A program made the translations under genes and the position numbers. Shown piece after piece: positions 26,306 through 36,510 of a DNA stretch of 64,000 bases (its first letter is position 1; every line of letters begins with the position of its first letter). Source of the stretch: Neoroseomonas oryzicola (GTDB lineage Bacteria; Pseudomonadota; Alphaproteobacteria; Acetobacterales; Acetobacteraceae); the NCBI RefSeq assembly GCF_012163135.1, contig NZ_JAAVUP010000007.1, forward strand, positions 1 through 64,000, written 5' to 3'. The notes under the pieces are model-generated. The model ran no database searches, was not told where the DNA came from, and saw only the letters and a list, made by a program, of their open reading frames with translations.

Positions 26306-29300
26306 ATGAACATCTCCGGCCCCTTCATCGCGCGACCCATCGCGACCTCGCTGCTCGCGGTGGCGATGCTGTTGGCCGGGCTCTACGGCTACTTGCGCTT
26401 GCCTGTCTCCTCTTTGCCCGAGGTCGACTTCCCGACCATCCAGGTGACGACACAGTTGCCGGGCGCGTCTCCGGACACCGTCGCGGTGCTGGTCACGGCG
26501 TCATTGGAACGACAATTGGCGCAGATCTCGGGGCTGAGCGAGATCGTCTCGGTGAGCGGGCCGGGCGTCAGCCGCATCACGCTGCAGTTCAACCTAGGCC
26601 GCGACATCGACGATGCGGCGCAGGACGTGCAGGCGGCGATCAATGCCGCGCGCGGCACGCTGCCGTCCAACCTTCCGTATCCGCCGACCTATGCGAAGGT
26701 GAACCCGGCGGATCCGCCGATCCTGACGCTGGCGCTCACCTCGGATACGCTGCCGGTCGCGCGCCTGTCGGATGCGGTGGATACGCTGTTGGCGCAGCGA
26801 CTTGCGCAGGTGGGCGGCGTCGGGCGCGTCGCGGTGCAGGGCAACATGCGCCCGGCGGTAAGGCTGCAGGTCGATCCGCGGCGGCTCGCGGCCTACAACA
26901 TCGGCCTGGATGACGTGCGTACGGCGATCGCCGCCGCGAATGTCGCCGGGCCGAAGGGTTCGGTGGATGGGCCACAGCAGGCTTCCGCCGTCATGGCGAA
27001 CGACCAGATCAGCACGCCGACGGCCTTCGAGAACGTGATCATTGCCTGGCGCGGCGACGCGCCGGTGCGCCTTCGCGATGTCGGCGTGGCGGTGGAGGAC
27101 CTCGAGAACACGTTGACCGCCGCCTGGTACAATGGCCGTCCGGCGATCCTGGTCGACGTGCAGCGCCAGCCGGGGGCGAACATCGTCGCGACGGTCGGCG
27201 CGCTGCGGGCGCAACTGCAATCGCTGGAACGCGCCCTGCCGGCGGGCACGCGACTGTCGGTAGTCGCCGATCGGACCGAGATGATCCGCGCCTCGGTCGC
27301 CGAGGTGCAGCTGACGCTCGTCATCGCGGTCGTGCTCGTGGTGCTGGTGATCTTCCTGTTCCTGCGCACCCTGCGGGCGACGATCGTGCCCGGCATCGCG
27401 CTGCCGTTGTCGATCCTCGGCACCTTCGGCGTGATGGCGCTGTGCGGCTTCACCATCGACAACTTGTCGCTCATGGCACTGGTCATCGCGACCGGCTTCA
27501 TCGTCGACGACGCCATCGTGATGATCGAGAACGTCGTCCGCCTGGTGGAGAAGGGCATGGAGCCGCTCGAGGCCGCCTTCGAGGGCGCGCGCCAGATCGG
27601 CTTCACCATCGTCTCCCTGACCGTCTCGCTGATCGCCGTGTTCATCCCGCTGCTGTTCATGGAGGGCGTGGTCGGACGGTTGTTCCGCGAGTTCGCCATC
27701 GTGTTGTCGGTGTCCGTGCTGGTGTCGATGGTGATTTCCCTGACGCTGACGCCGATGATGTGCGGCTACCTGCTGCGGCCGGCCGAGGAGGAGCGCCCCG
27801 GCGCGATCAACCGCGCCTTCGAGGCCGGGTTCGAGGCGATGCGCCGGGGCTATGCACGCACCCTCGGCTGGGCGCTGCGGCGGGAAGGGCTGATGCTCCT
27901 GCTGGCGCTGGCGACCCTGGGCGGCACGGTGTGGCTGTACGTCGTGATGCCCAAGGGCTTTCTGCCGTTGCAGGACACCGGGATCATCACCATCACGACC
28001 GAGGCGCCGCAGGATGTCTCGTTCCGCCGCATGAGCGCCCTGCAGCGCGAGGTTTCCGAGATCATCGCGCGCGACCCGGAGGTCGTCTCGGTCGCCTCGG
28101 TCGCCGGCGCCGGCACGATCAACCCGGCGGCGAACACCGGCCGGCTGACCGTGGTGCTGCGGCCTCGCGAGCAACGGCGTGACGATACGCAGGCCGTGAT
28201 CGACCGCCTGGCGCCGCAGCTCGCCGCGGTGCCCGGCATCGTCGCCTATCCGCAACTCGTGCAGGACATCCAGATCGGTACCCGCACCTCGAGCACGCAA
28301 TACCAGTACACGCTGATGGATTCCTCGGCCGCCGAGCTGACGGCCTGGGCGCCGCGGCTGCTGGATGCGCTGCGTGCCTTGCCGGAACTGCGCGACGTCG
28401 CGACCGACCGGCGTGAGGACGGGCTGCGCCTGTCCGTCGAGGTCGACCGCGCCCGCGCTGCGCGGCTCGGCGTGACCATGCAGGCGATCGACGATGCGCT
28501 CTACAACGCCTTCGGCCAACGGCAGATCAGCACCATCTACGGACAGGCCAATCAGTATCGCGTCGTGCTGGAGGTCGATCCCGCGCTCGCCGGCGACCCG
28601 GCCATCATCGGCCAGATTCGCGTCACCGGCAGCACCAGCACGACGGTCAACGGTGCGACCTCGACCAGCACGGCGCAGGTGCCGCTTGCAGAGCTGGCGG
28701 CAATCAGCCGGGTGTCGGGTCCGCTGACGGTCACGCGGCAGGACCAGTTCCCAGCGGTGACGCTCAGCTTCAACCTCGCCCCCGGCGTGTCGCTCGGCGA
28801 GGCGGTAGCTGCTATCGCCCGGGCCGAGCGCGGCCTCGGCATGCCGGACACCATCGTCGGCAGCTATGGCGGCGACGCGGCGGAGTTCAATCGCTCGCTG
28901 GCCGGGCAGGGCTGGCTGATCCTCGCCGCGGTGGTAGTGATCTACATCGTGCTCGGCGTGCTCTATGAGAGCGTGATCCATCCGATCACCATCCTCTCGA
29001 CGCTGCCCTCTGCCGGAATCGGGGCGTTGCTGGCGCTGCAGCTGTTCGGGCTCGACCTCAACGTCGTCGGGCTGATCGGCATCGTGCTGCTGATGGGCAT
29101 CGTCAAGAAGAACGCGATCATGATGATCGACTTCGCCATCGAGGCGCAGCGCGAACACGGCATGGCTCCGCGCGAGGCGATCACCGAGGCCTGCCTGCTG
29201 CGCTTCCGGCCCATCATGATGACGACCATGGCCGCGATCCTGGGCGCCGTGCCGCTGGTGCTGGGGCATGGCGCTGGCAGCGAGCTGCGCCTGCCGCTTG

Positions 29301-29440
29301 GTATCTCCGTGATCGGCGGGCTGCTGCTGAGCCAGGTCATCACGCTCTACACCACGCCGGTCATCTACCTGGCGCTGGAAGAACTGCGCGCGCGCATCTT
29401 CGCCTTGGTCCATCCCACGCGGGCGCAGCTGGCGGAATAG
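26306..29440 (+). CDS. RND multidrug efflux permease, MdtB-like
   Basis: 1044 residues, standard RND pump with twelve membrane helices and two large periplasmic loops (after TM1 and TM7). The proton-relay aspartates are in VDDAIVMIENVVRLVEKG of TM4. The N-terminus MNISGPFIARPIATSLLAVAM and FPTIQVTTQLPGASPDTV are typical of MdtB. It is followed after four bases by a second, non-identical RND gene of similar length, the hallmark of MdtBC-type heterotrimeric pumps, in which both proteins assemble together. Likely substrates include bile-salt-like compounds, novobiocin or other amphiphiles, by analogy only. Confidence 0.92.
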   Translation: MNISGPFIARPIATSLLAVAMLLAGLYGYLRLPVSSLPEVDFPTIQVTTQLPGASPDTVAVLVTASLERQLAQISGLSEIVSVSGPGVSRITLQFNLGRDIDDAAQDVQAAINAARGTLPSNLPYPPTYAKVNPADPPILTLALTSDTLPVARLSDAVDTLLAQRLAQVGGVGRVAVQGNMRPAVRLQVDPRRLAAYNIGLDDVRTAIAAANVAGPKGSVDGPQQASAVMANDQISTPTAFENVIIAWRGDAPVRLRDVGVAVEDLENTLTAAWYNGRPAILVDVQRQPGANIVATVGALRAQLQSLERALPAGTRLSVVADRTEMIRASVAEVQLTLVIAVVLVVLVIFLFLRTLRATIVPGIALPLSILGTFGVMALCGFTIDNLSLMALVIATGFIVDDAIVMIENVVRLVEKGMEPLEAAFEGARQIGFTIVSLTVSLIAVFIPLLFMEGVVGRLFREFAIVLSVSVLVSMVISLTLTPMMCGYLLRPAEEERPGAINRAFEAGFEAMRRGYARTLGWALRREGLMLLLALATLGGTVWLYVVMPKGFLPLQDTGIITITTEAPQDVSFRRMSALQREVSEIIARDPEVVSVASVAGAGTINPAANTGRLTVVLRPREQRRDDTQAVIDRLAPQLAAVPGIVAYPQLVQDIQIGTRTSSTQYQYTLMDSSAAELTAWAPRLLDALRALPELRDVATDRREDGLRLSVEVDRARAARLGVTMQAIDDALYNAFGQRQISTIYGQANQYRVVLEVDPALAGDPAIIGQIRVTGSTSTTVNGATSTSTAQVPLAELAAISRVSGPLTVTRQDQFPAVTLSFNLAPGVSLGEAVAAIARAERGLGMPDTIVGSYGGDAAEFNRSLAGQGWLILAAVVVIYIVLGVLYESVIHPITILSTLPSAGIGALLALQLFGLDLNVVGLIGIVLLMGIVKKNAIMMIDFAIEAQREHGMAPREAITEACLLRFRPIMMTTMAAILGAVPLVLGHGAGSELRLPLGISVIGGLLLSQVITLYTTPVIYLALEELRARIFALVHPTRAQLAE

Positions 29441-29444
29441 GGCG

Positions 29445-32400
29445 ATGGCGATCTCCGCCCCCTTCATCGCGCGGCCCATCGGCACCTCGCTGCTGGCGAT
29501 CGGGCTCGCGCTGGCTGGGATCGTCGCTTATTTCGACCTGCCGGTGGCGCCGCTGCCGAAGGTGGATTTCCCGACCATCGCAGTGACGGCGAGCCAGCCC
29601 GGGGCGGATCCGACCATCATGGCCTCCTCGGTTGCCGCGCCGCTGGAACGGCGGCTTGGGGAGATTCCTGGCGTCACCGAGATCACCTCGACCTCGAGCC
29701 TCGGCACCACCAACGTCATCGTGCAGTTCGACCTGTCGCGGTCGATCGCCTCGGCCGCACGGGATGTGCAGGCGGCGATCAACGCCGCTGGGCCGGACCT
29801 GCCGTCGGGGCTGACGGCGCCGCCATCCTTCCGGAAGCTGAACCCGGCCGACGCCCCGGTGCTGATCCTGGCGCTGACCTCGCACACCGTGGCACCCGGC
29901 GTGATCTACGACGCGGCGGACAGCATCCTCGCGCCGCGTATCGCGCAGGTGCCGGGCACGGCCCAGGTCAGCCTGGCCGGCGCCGAGCAGCCCGCGATCC
30001 GCGTCGCGGTGGACCCGGCCGCGGCGGCCTCGGCGGGCATATCGCTCGACCAGATCCGCAGCGCCATCACCGCGGCCAACGTGACCCAGGCGACGGGCCT
30101 GATCGACGGGCCGGACCAGGCGGCGACGATCTCGGTCAATGACCGACTGACAACGCCGGACGAGTTCGGGGCCATCATCGTCCGCCGCGCCGGCGACGCG
30201 ATGGTGCGCCTGGACGGCATCGCGCGCGTCGAGCAGGGCGCGCGCGACCGTCGCCAGGCGGGCCTCTACAACGGCCGCCCGGCCGTCATCGTCACCATCT
30301 ACAAGCAGGCCGACGCGAATGTGCTGGAGGTGGTGGACGGTATCCGCGCCCTGCTGCCCGAGCTCCAGCGTTGGATGCCGGCCGGCATCGACGTCGCGAT
30401 CATGCGCGATCGGTCCCAGACCATCCGCGCCAGCGTGAAGGAGGTCGAGCACACGCTGCTCATCTCGATTGCACTCGTGGTGCTGGTGGTCGCGGCCTTC
30501 CTGCGCAGCAAGTCGGCGATCTTCGCCGCCAGCATCGCGGTGCCGCTGTCGCTGCTCGGCACGATAGGCTGCATGTGGCTGGCCGGCTTCTCGCTCAACA
30601 ACTTCACGCTGATGGCCCTGACCATCTCGGTCGGCTTCGTGGTCGACGACGCCATCGTCATGATCGAGAACATGGCCCGCTACACCGAACGCGGCCTGAA
30701 GCCCATGCAGGCGGCGCTCGAGGGTGCGAAGCAGATCGGCTTCACCGTCGTCTCGATCAGCCTATCCCTCGTGGCGGTGTTCATCCCGCTGCTGTTCATG
30801 GGTGGGCTGGTGGGGCGGATGCTGCGGGAATTCGCCGCGACACTGTCGATCGCCGTGGGCATTTCCGCGCTGATATCCCTGACCGTCACGCCGATGGCCG
30901 CCGCCCATCTCGCGAGCCGCGAGCCCCGCACGCCCGGCCGCTTCGGTCGCGTCTTCGAAGCCGGGATGAACCGGCTGATCGACGCGTACATCGGCAGCCT
31001 GACGGTCGCGCTGCGCTGGCGACGGACCATGCTGGCGCTGACGATCGGGCTCGTCGGCCTTACCGTGTGGCTCTACACGGTGGTGCCCAAGGGGTTCTTC
31101 CCGGACCAGGACAGCGGCCTGATCTTCGGCGTCGCCCAGGCCCAGCCAGACACCTCCTTCCAGCAGATGACCGCCTACCAGCAGCGGGTGATGGAGGTGA
31201 TCCGCGCCGATCCGGCCGTGGAGAACGTCTCGGCCGCGGTCGGCGGTGGCGGCTTCTTTGGGTCCTCTGCGTCGGTGCGGCTTCAGCTGACGTTGGTGCC
31301 GCAGGGTCGACGACCCGGGATCACCGCCAACGACGTCATCAACCGCCTTCGCCGACCGCTTGCCGCGGTGACTGGCGTGCAGGTCTTCATGCGCCCCGTC
31401 TCCGACATCGTGATCGGTGGGCGACAGGGCAACGCCTCCTACCAGTATGTGCTGCTGACGCCGGACCTGGATGACCTCTTCACCTGGAGCGAACGCCTCG
31501 TTCAGCAATTGCGCACCGTGCCGCAGGTGGAGGATGTCTCGAGCGACCAGCAGCGCACGGGTCTCGTGTCGCGCCTGGTCATCGACCGGGATGCAGCGGC
31601 GCGGCTCGGCATCTCGGTGCAGGCCCTCGACGCCGCCTTGAACAACGCCTTCGCGCAGCGCCAGGTCTCGACCATCTATCGCCTGCGCAACCAGTACCGC
31701 GTGGTGATGGAGATCGATCCGCTGCTGACCGAACGGCCCGAGGATCTCGACCGGATCTTCCTCGCCGGCCGCGACGGGCCCGTGCCGCTTGGCGCTGTCG
31801 CGCGCCTCGAACGGACCATTTCCCCGCGCCAGATCACCCATCAGGGCATGTTCCCGGCGGCGACGATCACCTTCAACCTCGCGCCCGGCGTGTCGCTCGG
31901 AGAGGCTGCCGCCGCGATCGAGCAGGCGGCGCTCGACATCCAGATGCCGGCGACGATCCGCGGCGAGTTTGCCGGCAACGCGCGCGCCTTCCAGAACTTC
32001 CAGTCGGGCCTGCCACTGCTGATCCTGGCGGCGGTGGTGGCGATCTACATCGTGCTCGGCGTGCTCTACGAAAGCCTAATCCATCCGTTGACGATCATCT
32101 CCACCCTGCCGACGGCGGGGATCGGGGCGCTGCTGGCACTGCTCGCGACCGGATTGTCCTTCACGCTGATCGCCCTGATCGGGGTCATCCTGCTGATGGG
32201 CATCGTCAAGAAGAACGCTATCATGATGGTGGACTTCGCGCTCGAGCACGAGCGCGAGGGCGGGCAGGGCGGCATGGCCGCGATCCTCGAGGCCTGCCGC
32301 GAGCGTTTCCGCCCGATCCTGATGACGACGCTCGCCGCGCTGTTCGGCGCGGTGCCGCTGGCCTTCGCGAGCGGCGCGGGCGCGGAGCTTCGCACGCCGC

Positions 32401-32558
32401 TCGGCATCACGATCATCGGCGGGATGATCGTGTCGCAGGTGATGACGCTCTACACGACGCCGGTGGTCTACCTGGCGCTGGAACGGCTTGCGACCGCGCG
32501 GCGCAGGCCGCTGCGCCGGTTCTCGGGTGCGGCGGAAGGCGGCGTCCCGAGCGCATAG
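29445..32558 (+). CDS. RND multidrug efflux permease, MdtC-like
   Basis: 1037 residues, paralogue of the preceding protein with the same topology and the TM4 motif VDDAIVMIENMARYTERG. The N-terminus (ISAPFIARPIGTSLLAIGLA) and FPTIAVTASQPGADP resemble MdtC. In MdtBC complexes one subunit transports protons and the other drug; which residues are lost in one copy could not be decided by eye, as both retain the TM4 aspartates. The last 91 bases overlap the 3' end of cysG on the opposite strand, so both genes share coding DNA at their ends. Confidence 0.92.
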   Translation: MAISAPFIARPIGTSLLAIGLALAGIVAYFDLPVAPLPKVDFPTIAVTASQPGADPTIMASSVAAPLERRLGEIPGVTEITSTSSLGTTNVIVQFDLSRSIASAARDVQAAINAAGPDLPSGLTAPPSFRKLNPADAPVLILALTSHTVAPGVIYDAADSILAPRIAQVPGTAQVSLAGAEQPAIRVAVDPAAAASAGISLDQIRSAITAANVTQATGLIDGPDQAATISVNDRLTTPDEFGAIIVRRAGDAMVRLDGIARVEQGARDRRQAGLYNGRPAVIVTIYKQADANVLEVVDGIRALLPELQRWMPAGIDVAIMRDRSQTIRASVKEVEHTLLISIALVVLVVAAFLRSKSAIFAASIAVPLSLLGTIGCMWLAGFSLNNFTLMALTISVGFVVDDAIVMIENMARYTERGLKPMQAALEGAKQIGFTVVSISLSLVAVFIPLLFMGGLVGRMLREFAATLSIAVGISALISLTVTPMAAAHLASREPRTPGRFGRVFEAGMNRLIDAYIGSLTVALRWRRTMLALTIGLVGLTVWLYTVVPKGFFPDQDSGLIFGVAQAQPDTSFQQMTAYQQRVMEVIRADPAVENVSAAVGGGGFFGSSASVRLQLTLVPQGRRPGITANDVINRLRRPLAAVTGVQVFMRPVSDIVIGGRQGNASYQYVLLTPDLDDLFTWSERLVQQLRTVPQVEDVSSDQQRTGLVSRLVIDRDAAARLGISVQALDAALNNAFAQRQVSTIYRLRNQYRVVMEIDPLLTERPEDLDRIFLAGRDGPVPLGAVARLERTISPRQITHQGMFPAATITFNLAPGVSLGEAAAAIEQAALDIQMPATIRGEFAGNARAFQNFQSGLPLLILAAVVAIYIVLGVLYESLIHPLTIISTLPTAGIGALLALLATGLSFTLIALIGVILLMGIVKKNAIMMVDFALEHEREGGQGGMAAILEACRERFRPILMTTLAALFGAVPLAFASGAGAELRTPLGITIIGGMIVSQVMTLYTTPVVYLALERLATARRRPLRRFSGAAEGGVPSA

Positions 32559-33892
32559 GCGTCGGGCGATGCCTGCGCGATGCGACGTTGCGCCACCTCC
32601 GGCCCGAGGGCGACCACCTCTCCGATGATCACCAGCGCGGGCGCGGTCGAGGCCCAGGCCGGTCCTTCGGAGGCGATCGAAGCCAAGCTGCCGGCGAGCC
32701 ATCGGGCCTGCGGCGTTCCGCCCGCTTCCACGATCGCCGCCGGCGTCGAGGGATCCATGCCCGCGCGCACCAGCCCCGCCTCGAGTTCCCTCAGCGTCGA
32801 CAGGCCCATGTAGATCGCCAGCGTCTGCCCGGGCCGCGCGAGGCCTTCGAAATCCACGTCGAGCCGCCCGTCCCGGGTATGGCCCGTGACGAAGGTGACA
32901 GCGCGGGATGCGTCGCGATGCGTTAGCGGAATGCCGGTCTGCGCGGCGCAGGCGAGCGCGGCCGTCACGCCCGGCACGACCTCATGCGGGATCCCGGCCT
33001 CGGCGAGCGCGGCGGCTTCCTCGCCGCCGCGGCCGAACACGAAGGGATCGCCGCCCTTGAGGCGCACGACGCGCTTGCCCTCGCGCGCCAGGCGCACGAG
33101 CAGGGCGTTGATCTCGCCCTGCGGCAGGCAGTGATGGGCGCGTTGCTTGCCGACATAGATCCGCGCGGCGTCGCGGCGTGCGAGGCTCAGCACCTCCTCG
33201 CTCACCAGGCGGTCATGCACGATGACGTCGGCTTCGCCCATCAGCCGCAGCGCTCGGAGGGTCAACAGGTCCGCCGCGCCCGGCCCGGCACCGACCAGGA
33301 AGACCATCCCGACCGGCGTCGCCGAGGCGTCGTCGAGCGCGCGGCGGAAAGCGAGCTCCGCGTCCTCCGCGCGGCCGGCGAGGGCGAGGTCGGCCGGCGT
33401 GCCGGCGAGGGCGCGTTCGAGGAATCGACGCCGCGCCGAAATGTCGGGCAGGCGACGTCGCACCAGGGTGCTCAGACGACCGGCCAGGGACGCGACGGCG
33501 CCGAGGGTGGGCGGAAGGATCGCCTCGATCCTCTGGCGCACCATGCGGGCGAGGACCGGTGCGGCGCCGCCTGTCGACACCGCGACGGTGACGGGATCGC
33601 GGTCGATGATGGCGGGCATGATGAAGGAGCAAAGCTCCGGCCGATCCACCACATTGACCGGAATGCCGCGTGCCTGCGCCGCGTCGGACAGCGCGCGCAG
33701 CTGGTCCTCGGCGGCATCCGCGCCGATGGCCAGCACGATGCCGTCGAGCAGATCCGGCCGGAACGTATTGGCGTGCCGGATCTCCGCCCCCGCGGCCGCC
33801 AGCGGCGCCGCCTTGCGCTCCGCGACCTCGCCATCGCCGAGGACCAGCACCTTGCGATCGCGCAGGTCGAGGAAGGCCGGGAAGTGGCGCAT
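32468..33892 (-). CDS. cysG: Siroheme synthase (trifunctional CysG)
   Basis: 474 residues with the full CysG architecture. Residues about 1-210 are the NAD-dependent precorrin-2 dehydrogenase/ferrochelatase part (VLGDGEVAERKAAPLAAAGA). Residues about 215-455 are the SAM-dependent uroporphyrinogen-III methyltransferase with VGAGPGAADLLTLRALRL, VKLKGGDPFVFGRGGEE-like RLKGGDPFVFGRGGEEAAAL, and PGVTAALACAAQTGIPLTHR. It makes siroheme for the nitrite reductase-like protein upstream. ATG 33892 is 2 bases before the nasA stop at 33895, so it is the last gene of the nitrate operon. The C-terminal about 25 residues lie in the overlap with mdtC and look like read-through (R/S/A-rich). Confidence 0.92.
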   Translation of the reverse strand: MRHFPAFLDLRDRKVLVLGDGEVAERKAAPLAAAGAEIRHANTFRPDLLDGIVLAIGADAAEDQLRALSDAAQARGIPVNVVDRPELCSFIMPAIIDRDPVTVAVSTGGAAPVLARMVRQRIEAILPPTLGAVASLAGRLSTLVRRRLPDISARRRFLERALAGTPADLALAGRAEDAELAFRRALDDASATPVGMVFLVGAGPGAADLLTLRALRLMGEADVIVHDRLVSEEVLSLARRDAARIYVGKQRAHHCLPQGEINALLVRLAREGKRVVRLKGGDPFVFGRGGEEAAALAEAGIPHEVVPGVTAALACAAQTGIPLTHRDASRAVTFVTGHTRDGRLDVDFEGLARPGQTLAIYMGLSTLRELEAGLVRAGMDPSTPAAIVEAGGTPQARWLAGSLASIASEGPAWASTAPALVIIGEVVALGPEVAQRRIAQASPDAYALGTPPSAAPENRRSGLRRAVASRSSAR

Positions 33893-33894
33893 CG

Positions 33895-36510
33895 TCAGGC
33901 GGTCTCCCGCGTCAGCAGCCGTGCGATCTCCGGCCTGCAGGATCCGCATCCGGTGCCCGCGCCCGTCGCCTTGCCAACACCGTCCAGGTCGTTTGCGCCG
34001 CACGCGGCGATGACGGCTTCCGTGACGGCGTGGCAGGCGCAGATCACCGGAGAGGGTGGAGGTCCCCCGGCGCGACGCCCCACCAACAGCGCGGCGCGAT
34101 CCTCGGGCGCCAGGACGCCCGAGGTCATGAGGGCCGCGAGCCAGGCGCGCGGCGGCAGCCGGGGTTCCGGTGCGACAGCGACCGCGCCGACGAGCGTTCC
34201 GCCCGCGAGCGCCGCGGCGCGGAAGATGCCCGCGGCGGGGTCCTCGAGCATCACCCATTCCTCGGCCGGCAGCAGGCCGCGCAGCCGCGCGAAGGCTTCC
34301 GCCGGCGGCTCCTCGCCTGCGAGCTCGTGGCGCCAGCCGCCGCCCTCGACGGGCATGGCGGCGCACCAGGCGGCGATATCGGCATCGAGGCGTTGGGGAC
34401 CGATCAGGAAGCCATGCCAATGCGCGGCGTAGTGCACGACGCGCAGCGGGCTGTGCTTCAGTTCCGGCTGTCCGCTCACGGGATCCGTCGCGGCGATCAG
34501 CGCGGCGTTGATGCGCGCCGCGGGGGCGAACTGCGCTGTCCAATGCATCGGCACGAAGGCCGTGCCGCGGCGCTGCCCCGCATCGCGTGCCAGCCGCATC
34601 ACGGCGGATCCCGTCGGCGTCTCGGCCTTCACCAGCGTGCCTGCCACCAATTCCGGAAGATCGTCCGGGTGCAGCGTCAGCATCGGCTCCGGAGCATGGG
34701 CCATGAGGCGCGGCACGCCGCCGGTGCGCGTCATGGTGTGCCACTGGTCGCGCAGCCGGCCAGTCAGCAGGCGCAACGGAAACGCGGCGTCCGGCTGCGT
34801 GTCCGGCGCGCGGAAGCGGATCGGAACAAGCCGCGCGCGGCCTGCCGGGACATCGCCATCGGCGAAGAAGCGCTCGCGGCTTGGCGCCCCGGCGGGCACC
34901 GGCCAGCGCGTCGGGCGCATGGCGGCGTAGTCGGCCTCCGTCATGCCGGCGAGGCCCGAGATGTCGAAGGCGCGCGGCGCCGGTCGTGCCAGCCCGGTCA
35001 CCGTCGCGTGCTCGCGGAAGATCGCCGAGGGATCGCGCCAGGCGAAGGCGTCGCCATGCCCGAGGCGCCGCGCCACCTGCGCGACCGCCCACCAATCCGG
35101 TCGTGCTTCGCCGGGCGCGGGAAGGAAGGCGCGCTGGCGGCTGATCATCCGCTCGCTGTTGGTGACGGTGCCGTCCTTCTCGCCCCAGGCCAGCGCGGGC
35201 AGGCGGATATGCGCGAAGGCAGCCGTGTCGGAACGCTGCGTGGTGTCCGAGACGACAAGGAAGGGCGCGGCGGCGAGCGCGCCGCGCACCGCATCGCCCT
35301 CGGGCAGCGACACCGCCGGGTTGGTCGCCATCACCCACAAGGCGCCGATCCCGCCGTCGCCGAGACGGCGGAACAGGTCGACGGCCTTGAGGCCCGACTT
35401 CGTCGCGAGCCGCGGCAAGCCCCAGAAGGACGCGAGCGCGGCATGCTCGCCAGGGCGTTCCCAGTCGAGATGCCCTGCGAGCATGTTCGCGAGCGCACCC
35501 GTCTCCCGCCCCCCCATGGCGTTGGGCTGCCCGGTGACGCTGAAGGGCCCCATGCCAGGCCGGCCGATGCGCCCCGTGTAGAGATGCGCGTTGATGATCG
35601 CATTGGCCTTGTCGGTGCCGGCGCTCGACTGGTTCACGCCCTGGCTCCAGAGCGTGACAACGCGTGGCGTCGCAGCCCATAGCGCGCAGAAGGCGGCGAT
35701 CTCCTCGGCCGGGAGGCCCGTCAGCACCGGGGCGTCCGGTGCGATCGCACGCGCCGCGGCCAGGGCGGCATCGGCGCCTTCGAGACGCCCTGCATCGCCG
35801 AGCCCCGCGACTTCGAGATGCGCCAGCAGCGCGGCGAAGAGCGCGACATCGCTCGCCGGCGCGATCGCGAGGTGCGTGTCCGCACCCTCGCAGGTCGCGG
35901 TGCGTCGCGGGTCGATCACGACGATCCGCATCTCTGGCCGCGCGACTTTCGCCGCCATCACGCGCTGGAACAACACCGGGTGGCACCAGGCGAGGTTCGA
36001 ACCCACCAGAACCAGCAGATCCGCCTGCTCGAGATCCTCATAGACCCCGGGCACCACATCCTCGCCGAAGGCGCGGCGATGCGCCGCGACGGCGGAGGCC
36101 ATGCAGAGCCGCGAGTTGCTGTCGATATTGCCCGTGCCGAGCACGCCCTTCGCGAACTTGTTTGCGGCGTAATAGTCCTCGGTGAGCAACTGGCCCGAGA
36201 CGTAGAGCGCGACGCCGTCCGGCCCGAGCCGTTCAAGCGCGCGGGCAAAGCCTTCCGCGACCGCGTCCAGCGCCGCATCCCAGGATGCGCGCTTCCCGCC
36301 CACTTCCGGATGCAGCAGACGATCCGCCAGGCCGATGGTCTCGCCGAGCGCCGCGCCCTTGCTGCAAAGCCGGCCATGGTTGGCGGGATGATCTGTGTCG
36401 CCTTCGATCGCCGCGCCGCCGCGCCCGTCCGGCGTCGCCCGAATGCCGCAGCCGACGCCGCAATAGGGGCAGGTCGTCCTGACCGTGCGTGCCGCGAGCG
36501 ATCCGTCCAT
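33895..36510 (-). CDS. nasA: Assimilatory nitrate reductase, catalytic subunit with C-terminal [2Fe-2S] domain
   Basis: 871 residues. N-terminal [4Fe-4S] ligands C14, C17, C21 and C49 (CPYCGVGCG, GRLCSKG) precede a molybdopterin oxidoreductase body; the VNQSSAGTDKANAIINAHLYTGRIG region and GREVGA-like GGRETGALANMLAGH are typical of the NasA/NarB branch. A molydopterin dinucleotide-binding domain lies at about 600-715. The C-terminus (from about 805) is a BFD-like [2Fe-2S] domain, with CACH and GTGCGSC, as in Klebsiella NasA that takes electrons from a flavoprotein. It reduces nitrate to nitrite in the cytoplasm. The ATG overlaps the reductase gene stop (ATGA). Confidence 0.93.
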   Translation of the reverse strand: MDGSLAARTVRTTCPYCGVGCGIRATPDGRGGAAIEGDTDHPANHGRLCSKGAALGETIGLADRLLHPEVGGKRASWDAALDAVAEGFARALERLGPDGVALYVSGQLLTEDYYAANKFAKGVLGTGNIDSNSRLCMASAVAAHRRAFGEDVVPGVYEDLEQADLLVLVGSNLAWCHPVLFQRVMAAKVARPEMRIVVIDPRRTATCEGADTHLAIAPASDVALFAALLAHLEVAGLGDAGRLEGADAALAAARAIAPDAPVLTGLPAEEIAAFCALWAATPRVVTLWSQGVNQSSAGTDKANAIINAHLYTGRIGRPGMGPFSVTGQPNAMGGRETGALANMLAGHLDWERPGEHAALASFWGLPRLATKSGLKAVDLFRRLGDGGIGALWVMATNPAVSLPEGDAVRGALAAAPFLVVSDTTQRSDTAAFAHIRLPALAWGEKDGTVTNSERMISRQRAFLPAPGEARPDWWAVAQVARRLGHGDAFAWRDPSAIFREHATVTGLARPAPRAFDISGLAGMTEADYAAMRPTRWPVPAGAPSRERFFADGDVPAGRARLVPIRFRAPDTQPDAAFPLRLLTGRLRDQWHTMTRTGGVPRLMAHAPEPMLTLHPDDLPELVAGTLVKAETPTGSAVMRLARDAGQRRGTAFVPMHWTAQFAPAARINAALIAATDPVSGQPELKHSPLRVVHYAAHWHGFLIGPQRLDADIAAWCAAMPVEGGGWRHELAGEEPPAEAFARLRGLLPAEEWVMLEDPAAGIFRAAALAGGTLVGAVAVAPEPRLPPRAWLAALMTSGVLAPEDRAALLVGRRAGGPPPSPVICACHAVTEAVIAACGANDLDGVGKATGAGTGCGSCRPEIARLLTRETA

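Noticed and set aside
26594..29485. 963-codon minus-strand frame opposite the MdtB-like gene
   Set aside because: Composition dominated by R, D, H and Q; no start signal or homology; RND permease motifs are on the other strand.
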